From Sandaracinus sp. (GTDB lineage Bacteria; Myxococcota_A; Polyangia; Polyangiales; Houyiibacteriaceae): DNA of 55,772 nt. The notes below the pieces were generated by a model. The model was not told where the DNA came from. It searched no databases and saw only the letters and a program-made list of their open reading frames with translations. Shown here piece after piece: positions 19,259 to 26,903 of the stretch (the first letter of the stretch is position 1; every line of letters starts with the position of its first letter). The position numbers were made by a program, and so were the translations under genes. The stretch lies in the NCBI GenBank assembly GCA_020633125.1, contig JACKEH010000024.1, positions 1 to 55,772 on the forward strand, in the 5' to 3' direction.

Positions 19259-19309
19259 GAGCGTGACGCCCGGCGTGGCTCGCGGCACGCTCCTCGCCCC
19301 GTCACGCTC
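19259..19309. terminator. Possible convergent terminator between terB and trmO
   Basis: GAGCGTGAC pairs with GTCACGCTC, 9 perfect pairs enclosing a loop that can itself pair (GCGTG with CACGC). The right arm includes the trmO stop codon. Confidence 0.4.
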
Positions 19310-20099
19310 CGAACGTCGCGACGAACTCCGCGTGCAGGCGCGACTCGTCGTCCTTCGGCGACACGAGATCCTTCGCGCGCTCACCACTGAAGAGCGCGTG
19401 CACGCGTACACATCCCTCGAAGACCCCGAAGCGCACCCGCCAGCGCTTGAGCGAGAGCACGTGCACGCCCGGCGACTCCACACGAATTCTCCGGTACGCG
19501 TGCGGCGCCGGCCCGAGCGAGAGCGCATGTGTCGCGCGGCTTCGGAGGTCGACGCCCCGCTCCGCGAGCCACAGGAGCTGCGTCTCGGCGAGCGGCTCGA
19601 AGTCGACCTCCCAGCGAGGCCCCGGGTCTTCCGGACGCGCCTGCTTCGCGACGCCGCCCTCTTGCCCCAACCACCCCGTCCGCGCGTCGGGGATCGCATC
19701 CGCCCACGGCACGTAGGGCTTGAGATCGAGCACCGGGGTTCCGTCGAGCAGATCGAGGTCACGCACGTGCACGACGAGCCCCTCGACGCCCACCAGACGC
19801 ACCGCCGACAAACCGATCGGGTTCGGTCGATGTGGCGCCCGGGTCGCGAAGAGCCCGCGTTTGGTCCGGCTGCGCGGCGGCGTGACCTTCGGTCGCCACC
19901 CCGTCGCGCGATCCATCCAGAAGATCACCCAGATCGCGTCCCAACCCTCGAGGTCGGTGAGCGCGTCCTCGAAGCCACGCCCCGCGTCGAGCTCGATGCG
20001 TCCTTCGATCCCCTCGGCCGCGCGCGCCTGACGGGGCGCCTCCGCCTTGTCCACGAAAGGCGTCCGGGCGACGCCGATGCTCTCGACCTCGAAGCGCAC
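19302..20099 (-). CDS. trmO: tRNA (adenine-37-N6)-methyltransferase TrmO
   Basis: 265 residues from a GTG. The YaeB/TrmO family methylates N6 of t6A37 in tRNA-Thr. Signs: ESIGVARTPFVDKAEAPRQ at the N-terminus, LTDLEGWDAIWVIFWMDRA, the S-adenosylmethionine-binding run RGLFATRAPHRPNPIGLSAVRL, and VLDLKPYVPWADAIPDARTGWL. The family normally starts 3-5 residues before IGV, which fixes the GTG at 20097-20099; a TACCCG hexamer 6 bases upstream mirrors the -10 spacing of neighbouring genes. The C-terminal 50 residues (RWRVRFGVFEGCVRVHALF) match the usual small second domain. Confidence 0.9.
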   Translation of the reverse strand: MRFEVESIGVARTPFVDKAEAPRQARAAEGIEGRIELDAGRGFEDALTDLEGWDAIWVIFWMDRATGWRPKVTPPRSRTKRGLFATRAPHRPNPIGLSAVRLVGVEGLVVHVRDLDLLDGTPVLDLKPYVPWADAIPDARTGWLGQEGGVAKQARPEDPGPRWEVDFEPLAETQLLWLAERGVDLRSRATHALSLGPAPHAYRRIRVESPGVHVLSLKRWRVRFGVFEGCVRVHALFSGERAKDLVSPKDDESRLHAEFVATFGA

Positions 20100-20262
20100 C
20101 CTGCGCGGGTACGTGAGCGTGAGGTAGGACGCAAGGCGACACGTCGCTCGCCTCGAAGAAACGAAGCGCGCGGACACGCGTCGGAACTTCGTCGGAAGCC
20201 TGATGGCGCCGTCCGTGTTCCGACCCAAGCGTTCGTTCGTGAGCCGGGTCCGAAGCCCGGAT

Positions 20263-20291
20263 TTGGAGGCAAGGACCGTGAGCCCTATTCT
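20263..20291 (+). promoter_or_regulatory. Promoter of the subtilisin gene
   Basis: TTGGAG at 20263, 17 bases, TATTCT at 20286-20291, then 7 bases to ATG. This is a full -35/-10 pair and the best protein-gene promoter in the window; the leader is 0-1 base. Confidence 0.6.
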
Positions 20292-20298
20292 TTCCGTC

Positions 20299-22116
20299 AT
20301 GCCCGGACGCGCCAAACGCCTCGCTCTGCTCACCGCGGTGCTCGCCATCGCGGCTTCCTTCGTTCACTCCGTGCAGGTGCGACAGGAAGAGCCCGAGGTC
20401 GCCACCCCGCGCGTCGGCGACGACCCGCTCACCGGCGCAGTGCTGCTCGACCTGGCAGACGACCTCTCCGCGACCGAGCGCGACGTCCTCGAAGCCCGCA
20501 TTCACGACGCCATCGCGCCCTACGAGTGGCCGACCGGCGACGCGGCGCTCGGTGAGACCTTGAGCGAAGCCGCGCAGCTCTTCCGCCTGAACGCGCCGCG
20601 CAGCGAGCTCGACGACCTTCGGGCCGCGCTCGCCGACGAAGGCGTAGAGAGCTTCGAGCTCGAGCGCCGCTGGTCGCTTCCCGAAGACGCCGAGGCGTAC
20701 CGCCTCCCGCTCGAAGCCGAGACGCCCGCGCCCGCGCGTGGCGACGCCTTCGTGCCGAACGATCCCTTCTACCGGCACCAATGGCACCTCGATCAGATTC
20801 AGATGCCGAAGGCGTGGCGCCGCCAGCAGGGCGAAGGCGTCGTGGTCGCGGTGATCGACACGGGCGTCGCGTTCCGAGACGTCGACGGCCGTTTCAAGCA
20901 GGTGCCCGACCTCGCGGAGCCGCGCTTCGTGCCGGGTTGGGACTTCGTCGACGGCGACGACACGCCCGACGACGAGCACGGCCACGGCACCCACGTCGCC
21001 GGCACCATCGCGCAGTCGACGAACAACGGCGTCGGTGTGGCAGGCGTCGCGCCTCGCGCGAGCATCATGCCGATTCGTGTGCTCGACGCGCGTGGTGGCG
21101 GCGCCTGGGGCAACGTCGCGGCCGGCATTCGCTGGGCCGCCGATCACGGCGCGCACGTCATCAACATGAGTCTCGGTGGCGGCATCAACTCGCAAGCCAT
21201 CGCGAGCGCCATCGCCTACGCGCACCGCAAGGGCGTCGTCGTCGTCGCCGCCGCGGGCAACACCGGTCGGGGCCGCGTGCAATACCCCGCCGCGAACCGC
21301 TTCACCGTCGCGGTCGGCGCGGTCCGCTTCGACGAGACGCTGAGCTTCTACTCGTCGTACGGCAGCGCGCTCGACGTCGTCGCGCCGGGCGGTGACCTCC
21401 GCGTCGACCAGAACCACGACGGCATGCCCGACGGCGTGCTGCAGAACACCATCCTCGCCCGCTCGCCGGAGCGCAGCGACTACCTCGCGTTCCAGGGCAC
21501 CTCGATGGCCGCCCCGCACGTCGCCGGCGTCGCGGCGCTCCTCCGTGCCTCGGGCGTCCGCGATCCCGCGGCGATCGAGCGCATCCTGAAGGAGACCGCG
21601 AAGTCCAAGAAGGACCGCAACCGCTACGGCGCCGGTTTGATTCAAGCCGACGACGCCCTTCGCGCCGCGACCAAGGACCTCGGCGTCACGCGCGGCCTCA
21701 CCGCGCTCGGCTTCGCCGGCCTGCTCTTCTTCGGGTTCCGCCGTCGCCTCGCGATCGGTGCAGCGGGCCTCTTCGGCGGCGCCGCGATCACCTCGGGCGG
21801 CCTCGGGGCGCTCGGCCTTTCGAGCGCGCTCTCCCCGCTCTCCGCGCTCGGTGCGCTGGGAACGCTCGCCCCGATCGTGCTCGCGCTCTTGCCGATGCTG
21901 CTCGTCGGTCTGCTCTACGGGTGGAAGAACGCGCGTGGGCTCGTGGCGGGTGCCGCGGTCGGCGTCGCGGCCTTCGCGATCGTCGAGGCTTGGCTGCCCA
22001 CCTGGGACGCGAGCTGGGGCGGCCTCGCCGGTCCGTTCCTCGTCGTGGTCTCGCTCGTCTCGATCACGCTCGGCCTCTTGGTGGCCAAGCGGGGCGTCAC
22101 GGACCGCGAAAGCTGA
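20299..22116 (+). CDS. S8 (subtilisin-family) serine peptidase with C-terminal membrane domain
   Basis: 605 residues. A signal or anchor sequence (RLALLTAVLAIAASFVHSV) is followed by a pro-like region to about 165. The catalytic domain follows, with Asp187 in VIDTG, His227 in HGHGTHVAGT, the oxyanion Asn in VVAAAGNTG and Ser402 in GTSMAAPHVAG, so it should be active outside the cytoplasmic membrane. After about residue 465 come four or five hydrophobic segments, rich in Gly/Ala/Leu and ending LLVAKRG. Most secreted subtilisins lack such a tail, so it is probably held in the inner membrane with the protease in the periplasm. A strong bidirectional terminator follows. Confidence 0.88.
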   Translation: MPGRAKRLALLTAVLAIAASFVHSVQVRQEEPEVATPRVGDDPLTGAVLLDLADDLSATERDVLEARIHDAIAPYEWPTGDAALGETLSEAAQLFRLNAPRSELDDLRAALADEGVESFELERRWSLPEDAEAYRLPLEAETPAPARGDAFVPNDPFYRHQWHLDQIQMPKAWRRQQGEGVVVAVIDTGVAFRDVDGRFKQVPDLAEPRFVPGWDFVDGDDTPDDEHGHGTHVAGTIAQSTNNGVGVAGVAPRASIMPIRVLDARGGGAWGNVAAGIRWAADHGAHVINMSLGGGINSQAIASAIAYAHRKGVVVVAAAGNTGRGRVQYPAANRFTVAVGAVRFDETLSFYSSYGSALDVVAPGGDLRVDQNHDGMPDGVLQNTILARSPERSDYLAFQGTSMAAPHVAGVAALLRASGVRDPAAIERILKETAKSKKDRNRYGAGLIQADDALRAATKDLGVTRGLTALGFAGLLFFGFRRRLAIGAAGLFGGAAITSGGLGALGLSSALSPLSALGALGTLAPIVLALLPMLLVGLLYGWKNARGLVAGAAVGVAAFAIVEAWLPTWDASWGGLAGPFLVVVSLVSITLGLLVAKRGVTDRES

Positions 22117-22130
22117 ACCACGTCCCCACG

Positions 22131-22170
22131 AACGAACAAAGGCCGCTCCCTCGAGCGGCCTTTGTTCGTT
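22131..22170. terminator. Strong bidirectional terminator
   Basis: An 18-bp perfect stem (AACGAACAAAGGCCGCTC with its complement) and a CCTC loop. It sits between the subtilisin gene and the convergent oxygenase gene; both outer arms give T-rich runs. Confidence 0.85.
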
Positions 22171-22184
22171 TCCAGATCCCGCGC

Positions 22185-23270
22185 TCAGCCGTTGCGGGCC
22201 GTCGCGAGCCGGTCGTAGTGGTGGTAGCCGAGCTTCTCGAGCGCGGTCTTCGGCGCGAGCCCGATGTCCACGAGCGTCTTGAGCCCGTAGGTGCCCGCGA
22301 GCACCGGCGGCCCGTACGCACGAATCACGTCGTCCGTGAGGAACTTCTCGTGCGGGAAGAGCTTGTGCTCCGAGTGCAGGTGGATGAAGTGCGCCAACGC
22401 GGTGCGCGTATAACCCACTGCCTTCGGCGGCTTGATGACGTGCGGCGTGGCCAAATAGGTGCCGCCGGTGAGGATCTCGAGCTGCTGCCCGACCTGCGCG
22501 ACGATGCAGCCCGCGGGCGGCTTGCCGTGGACCATGCGGCCCTTCGGGTGCTCGGCCGACTCGCGCGTGCGCAGGTAGAGGCCGCTGTCCGGATCCGGCC
22601 GCGCACACGCCTTGTGGTCCGGGTCGAAGAACTGACCGCCCGGAAGCAGCGTGAGCAGGTTGAAGTCCGTGTGCTCCTCGCCCCAGAGGATGTCGGTGCC
22701 GACCTGCTTGTCGTCGAGCGGCAAGTACCAGAGCGCGCGCGTCACGTGCGGGCCGCCCTCGGTGCCCTTCGCGAAGAGGTCCTCGGGAAGGTCGAGCGCC
22801 AACGCGCACGCGCGCAGCAGCTCCATGCCGACCTCGTGCACCTTCTGCCCGAGCGCCAAGTAGTCCTCGCGCCACTGCTCCGCGTTCTTCGGCCAGCTGT
22901 TCTCGGAGTAGATCTCCGGGAACATCAGCCGGAACTTCGGATCGAGCGGCATCGGCGCCGCGAAATAACACTCCTTGAAGTCCGGCTGCCCACCGGCGAC
23001 CACGGCCTGCTCGGTGTTCGGCGGCGTCCAGCCGCGCTGGTACCAGATGTCCGGGCGCGCCCAAGAGCGCTTCTCTTCTTCGTCGCGCTGAAAGAGGGCG
23101 ACGAGGTCGTCGTAGAAACGCGCGAGGCGGTCCGTGTCGACGCCGTGGTTCTGGATGTAGACGAGCCCGTAGTCTCCGAAACCGACGCGGAGCGCCTCCG
23201 CGGCTTTCGCGCGGCGCGTGGCGTCGGTGCTGCGGATGTCTTCGAGGTCGACGACCGGCATTTCGCTCAT
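22185..23270 (-). CDS. 2-oxoglutarate/Fe(II)-dependent oxygenase (isopenicillin-N-synthase-like family)
   Basis: 361 residues. The N-terminal DIOX_N part reads VVDLEDI...RVGFGDYGLVYIQNHGV. In the catalytic jelly roll the iron ligands are His200 and Asp202 (GEEHTDFNLLTLL) and His267 (ATPHVIKPP), with Arg279 in the place of the 2-oxoglutarate-binding Arg (GYTRTAL). Members hydroxylate or desaturate small molecules or act on amino acids; the substrate here is unknown. The ATG at 23268-23270 starts at the family N-terminus. A TACCGA hexamer lies 7 bases upstream. Its 260-bp upstream region is full of palindromes. Confidence 0.86.
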   Translation of the reverse strand: MSEMPVVDLEDIRSTDATRRAKAAEALRVGFGDYGLVYIQNHGVDTDRLARFYDDLVALFQRDEEEKRSWARPDIWYQRGWTPPNTEQAVVAGGQPDFKECYFAAPMPLDPKFRLMFPEIYSENSWPKNAEQWREDYLALGQKVHEVGMELLRACALALDLPEDLFAKGTEGGPHVTRALWYLPLDDKQVGTDILWGEEHTDFNLLTLLPGGQFFDPDHKACARPDPDSGLYLRTRESAEHPKGRMVHGKPPAGCIVAQVGQQLEILTGGTYLATPHVIKPPKAVGYTRTALAHFIHLHSEHKLFPHEKFLTDDVIRAYGPPVLAGTYGLKTLVDIGLAPKTALEKLGYHHYDRLATARNG

Positions 23271-23389
23271 GAAACGCTCGGTACCACGGCCCCTCCGCGC
23301 TGCCCAGCCCTGCCGGTGATCGAGCGCGCAGCCGGGTTCCGCGGCGTGACCTGCCGCCGCCCCCACGGCGAAACGCTCAGAGCAACCCC

Positions 23390-23418
23390 CACTTGCACGG
23401 ATGCAATCCGTGCCAGTG
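23390..23418. repeat. Palindrome upstream of the oxygenase gene
   Basis: CACTTGCACGGAT, a 3-base loop, then ATCCGTGCCAGTG: 12 of 13 pairs. A second structure, CCCCGATCCGGC with GCCGGTCGGGG, follows at 23444-23469. The 260-bp spacer otherwise holds no gene. Could be an operator, a structured leader or a small repeat family member. Confidence 0.5.
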
Positions 23419-23486
23419 GCGGAATGCTCGGAGGTGGGAGGGGCCCCGATCCGGCTTGGCCGGTCGGGGGAGGCGCGCCGCCCCCT

Positions 23487-23530
23487 CGAGAAGAAGGAAG
23501 AGCATGCATCAGTGCAACGGATTCGTGCTC
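23487..23530 (-). terminator. Terminator of the lipoprotein gene
   Basis: Read on the minus strand right after the stop: GAGCACGAATCC, 8 bases, GATGCATGCTC, then TTCCTTCTTCT. This is an imperfect hairpin with a T/C-rich tail. Confidence 0.5.
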
Positions 23531-24889
23531 TCAGGGTGCCGCGTTGCTCGGTCGCCGAGCCTCGAGGTCTTCGAAGAGCCGCGCGAGCAATCCCGAGCCG
23601 ATGTTCAAGCTCAGCGGCAGCTCGAGCGAACGAAAACGGCGAGCGTGCGAGTCGAGCTGCTGCGCGAGGTTCCGGCCACCGATCGGGACGTGCGGCTTCG
23701 ACAGGTAACGCAAGCGACGCACGTCGACGTTCGCCGCCGCGACCTCCTGCCGGAACATGCCGATGTGCCGCGTCGCGTCGGTGCCCCGCACACCGCGGGA
23801 ATCGAGGCCGCCGTGCACCCAGAGCCAGACGGTGCCGCCCTCGGGCGAGCCGTCGCGCGGAATGAGCTCTTCGAGCACCGCGACCGCACGACGTCGCTCC
23901 AGCGGCTCGCCGAGGTGATAACGCTCGACCGCGAGGTCTCCGTCGCGAAGTCGGCGCCCGTAGATTGCACGCCGCGCGAGCGTGACCGCCTCTTCGGGCA
24001 GCTCGCGTCCCGCCACCGTCAGCCCCTTCGCTTCGTCCACGATCTCGTGGCGATTCGGATTCTCGACGCCGATGAGGATGATGTGCTCGCGGCGAAGACG
24101 TTCGCCGAAGTAACGACGGTCGCCGAGCGAGATGCGCTCCGCCCCCGCCTCGGCCACCGCGGCCGCACCCCGCGGCGCCGCGGCCGCCATCATCTCGGCG
24201 TCGCGCGCGAGCATGTGCACCGAGCGCCGCGCGTTCGTCACCCGCAGCCGCTCGGGCGCGAACACGGTCCGCGGCCGGGTCGCCACCTCGTGAAGCGTCT
24301 GAGAGACCGGAAAGCTGCCGAAGAGATCGCCCGGCGTCTCGATCGCCCCCCACGCCTCGTCGTCGTCGATCGGCGGCGCGTGCACCGGCTCGATCGGGCG
24401 CCCCTCGAGCACGTGTGCCACCGCCACCGTCACCCACGAGGGCGGCATCATCACCGCGACCGGATCGTGGTCGACCGGGTGATCCTGTTGGCTGAAGAGC
24501 GCGTCGCGCAGCACGAAGACCTTCGACACGCCGGCGGCCGCGACGCGCCAACGCTCCGCGATCTCACGCCCGGTGCTCGCGTAGAGCGCTCCGTCCGAGC
24601 TGCGCGAGCCACGCATCGTCATGTTGTTCGCTTCGTAGACCAGGTTCCGAAACCGAGGCCCCGTCGGCGGCGAGAGCCGAGGCACGAGGTGGTCGTAGCG
24701 TGGTGGCGCGCGCAGCAGCTCCGAGTCGTCGACGAAGGGAAACGCCGGCATCCGATCGTCTTCCGGGAGCGCACGTGGCTCGGGCACCGGCGGAGGCGCC
24801 GACTCCACGACGCTCGCGCGACGCTCCGAGATCGAAGGAGCGTCCTGGCAGGCAAGAACGAAGAGGAGGAGCGAGAGCGAGCACCGCAT
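23531..24889 (-). CDS. Lipoprotein of unknown function
   Basis: 452 residues starting MRCSLSLLLFVLACQD: a type II signal with a Cys at 14 in LFVLAC, so a lipid-anchored envelope protein. A Pro-rich linker (about 20-45) follows, then a large mixed domain. Recognisable phrases include NMTMRGSRSSDGALYAST, IIDEAKGLTV and GGTVWLWVHGGLDSRGV, none of which I can tie to a family. The frame continues upstream of this ATG only through poor, Arg-rich sequence. The nudix gene, on the same strand, ends 176 bp upstream. Confidence 0.72.
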   Translation of the reverse strand: MRCSLSLLLFVLACQDAPSISERRASVVESAPPPVPEPRALPEDDRMPAFPFVDDSELLRAPPRYDHLVPRLSPPTGPRFRNLVYEANNMTMRGSRSSDGALYASTGREIAERWRVAAAGVSKVFVLRDALFSQQDHPVDHDPVAVMMPPSWVTVAVAHVLEGRPIEPVHAPPIDDDEAWGAIETPGDLFGSFPVSQTLHEVATRPRTVFAPERLRVTNARRSVHMLARDAEMMAAAAPRGAAAVAEAGAERISLGDRRYFGERLRREHIILIGVENPNRHEIVDEAKGLTVAGRELPEEAVTLARRAIYGRRLRDGDLAVERYHLGEPLERRRAVAVLEELIPRDGSPEGGTVWLWVHGGLDSRGVRGTDATRHIGMFRQEVAAANVDVRRLRYLSKPHVPIGGRNLAQQLDSHARRFRSLELPLSLNIGSGLLARLFEDLEARRPSNAAP

Positions 24890-25065
24890 GGCACGAAGAA
24901 CGAGCGCGAACGAAAGACACACGCGCGAAGCTTCCCGCACGCGTACCGCGCGCACGCCGGAACGCCAAGCACCGAGCGCACGATTCCGAAACCGTACCCG
25001 CGTGCCCGTCGTGTCGTCGCTCGACGACGTTCGAACCGCCTGCAACGAGCTTACCGTCGGGTGTA

Positions 25066-25719
25066 CTAGGCCTTCGAACCGACGTCGCGCTCGTAGCGCC
25101 ACCCGGCGTCGAGCAACCACGCCCGATGGCGGCGCCCTCGCGCGTCGACGCTCGCCGTCGCGTAGCCCGCGTCGCCGGGATAGAGCGCGCAGGTGCCGCC
25201 CGAGACCGGGACCGACACCGGCAGGATCTCGTCGACCTCGCCCCCATCCCTCGCGAGCTGACCGTGCGCGAGCCGCCACAAGGTGACGAACGTCGGCGGC
25301 GGCAACACGAGCGCGCCCGCGTCACGCGCCTTCAGCGCTTCGCTCGGTCGCCACCACCGGGCTTCGACGATCTCCCCACCGTCGACCACGACCTCCCCCT
25401 CCGGCGCGTCGGTCAAGAAGAAGTCCGCCACGAACCGGCGTGGCCGCCCCTCGGGTGTCGTCCAACGCGCGAAGCGCACGAGCTGCTCGGCCTGCACGTG
25501 CAGCCCCGCCTCCTCGAAGGTCTCGCGCACCGCCGCTTGCGCCGGCGTCTCGGTACCGTCGCACCGTCCCCCCGGAAACACCCACGCCCCGCCATGAAAC
25601 GCGAGCGTCGTGTTGCGACGAAGCAGCAGCACCTCCGAGTCGCGCACCAAGACCACGCTGGCCGAAGGCGCAGGCGGCGGCCCTCCCGAGCCGCTCGCGC
25701 GATGCCACTCGTCGCTCAT
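25066..25719 (-). CDS. Nudix hydrolase
   Basis: 217 residues. The Nudix box is intact: GGRCDGTETPAQAAVRETFEEAGL matches GX5EX7REUXEEXGU, with the metal-binding Glu residues present. A strand run VVLVRDSEVLLLRRN precedes it. The C-terminal 75 residues (LYPGDAGYAT...RRHRAWLL) are an extra domain seen in the CoA-pyrophosphatase-like/NUDT19-type group, so a nucleotide or CoA-ester pyrophosphatase is possible but not shown. The start overlaps the bpsA stop (25716-25719), so the two genes are translationally coupled. Confidence 0.88.
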   Translation of the reverse strand: MSDEWHRASGSGGPPPAPSASVVLVRDSEVLLLRRNTTLAFHGGAWVFPGGRCDGTETPAQAAVRETFEEAGLHVQAEQLVRFARWTTPEGRPRRFVADFFLTDAPEGEVVVDGGEIVEARWWRPSEALKARDAGALVLPPPTFVTLWRLAHGQLARDGGEVDEILPVSVPVSGGTCALYPGDAGYATASVDARGRRHRAWLLDAGWRYERDVGSKA

Positions 25720-26738
25720 GTTTTTCCGGGATGGGGCTTGTCGCGCTTGCCTGCGTCGGGCTTGCCGTGTCGGCGCGGGTTGCCCCGCTTGCCCACGTTG
25801 GGTTTGCGCCGGGTGTAGAGCTCCCCGTCACCGCGCAGGACCAGAGGCTTCGCCTGCGGCGTGCGACGGCAGACCCAGAGCGCGCTGCGGGCCCCGAGGC
25901 TCTCCGCGCCGTCGTAGACCCCGAAGTCGGGGATCACTTCTTCGGCGACCAGCCCGAGCTCGGTCAGAACCCGCTGCTTCGCGAGCCCACGCTCGCTCGC
26001 GCGCCGAGACCACCCGAACGCCACCCAGAAGCGCGCGTCCTCCACGCGCATCGCCTCCACCGCGCGGCTTCCGAAGAGCGCGAACCCTTCGGGCGCGTAG
26101 GGAGGATCCGTGAAGACCGCCCCGAACCGGCCACGCATCGCTTTGGGGAGCGGCTCGCGAAGGTCGTGCACGTGGGCCTCGACCCCGGCTTCGGAGAGAA
26201 ACGCGACGAGCTCGTCGTCGAGGTCGAGCACCGTGCTGGGCATGCCGAGCAGGCGCAGCGCGAGGCTCGCGAGGTCGTCGTCGCCCAAGAAGAGCAAGCC
26301 ACGCCCCGGCTCGCCGGCCTCCACCAGGGCCCGCGCGCGCCGCGCCACGCTCGGAAGCGTCAGCCAGACCTGATCGAGCTCGCGTTTGACCCGCGGTCGT
26401 CCGCGCGCCGCCTCGCGCAGCGCCTCCACGAGCGCTTCGTCGGCGAGCCGCGGCGTTCGACGCCGTCGTTCCTCCTCCACGAGCGCGCGCGCGACCGGGC
26501 TCAGCCCGATCTTCTCGCCGGTGGACGACCACCACGTGGGGTGGTCACGCTCGAGCTTCGCGAGCACGGAATGCGGTTCGCCGGCGTCACGCAGCAGCGC
26601 GCTTCGCGCCACGGCCCCCTCGGCCGAAGCGAGCGCACGCAGCACACGGAAGGCCCCTTCTTCGAGGGCCCCTGCTGTGAGCGCTCCGCCCCCACTTCGC
26701 GCCGCGGGCGTTCCCTCCCCAGGTTTGGGTGTCGTCAT
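25716..26738 (-). CDS. bpsA: BpsA-like branched-chain polyamine synthase (aminopropyltransferase)
   Basis: 340 residues of the DUF43/BpsA family, known to add aminopropyl groups to spermidine to form N4-branched polyamines. The N-terminus (about 25-90) is a winged-helix-like part (VLRALASAEGAVARSALL), as in the archaeal enzymes. The catalytic part has KRELDQVWLTLPSVARRA, the acidic GDDDLASLALRLLG (152-165), VLDLDDELVAFL and the DPPYAPEG loop (211-218), all diagnostic. The C-terminus ends in a Lys/Arg-Gly-rich tail. GGAAG precedes the ATG. Coupled by an ATGA overlap to the nudix gene and divergent from the kinase gene. Activity is inferred from the motifs. Confidence 0.8.
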   Translation of the reverse strand: MTTPKPGEGTPAARSGGGALTAGALEEGAFRVLRALASAEGAVARSALLRDAGEPHSVLAKLERDHPTWWSSTGEKIGLSPVARALVEEERRRRTPRLADEALVEALREAARGRPRVKRELDQVWLTLPSVARRARALVEAGEPGRGLLFLGDDDLASLALRLLGMPSTVLDLDDELVAFLSEAGVEAHVHDLREPLPKAMRGRFGAVFTDPPYAPEGFALFGSRAVEAMRVEDARFWVAFGWSRRASERGLAKQRVLTELGLVAEEVIPDFGVYDGAESLGARSALWVCRRTPQAKPLVLRGDGELYTRRKPNVGKRGNPRRHGKPDAGKRDKPHPGKT

Positions 26739-26888
26739 CCGTTTCTTCCGTCCTCACGCTCTTTTTTTGTCCGGGCACGCGCCCCACGGGAGCGAGAATC
26801 GTTGATCAATCCCGCGTGGCCGTGGGGGTGCACGCCCCCGCGACACGCGCAATTCACCGAGCGGAAACGCACGGCAACGCGAACCTGC

Positions 26889-26894
26889 TACACT
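26889..26894 (+). promoter_or_regulatory. -10 box of the kinase gene
   Basis: TGCTACACT, an extended -10, then 9 bases and a TTG start; the leader would be about 3 bases. Confidence 0.4.
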
Positions 26895-26903
26895 ACCCCT
26901 CGC

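Noticed and set aside
19759..23064. 1101-residue open frame on the minus strand
   Set aside because: It crosses the subtilisin gene antisense and parts of trmO and the oxygenase out of frame; a high-GC shadow.
23390..23418. Sigma54-like TGGCACGGATTGCA inside the palindrome
   Set aside because: GG to GC distance is 10, not the required 12, so it is unlikely to bind sigma54.
25440..26903. N-terminal extension of the kinase by about 490 residues
   Set aside because: That part is antisense to bpsA and nudix, both well supported; its translation is Arg/Ala-rich without a domain.
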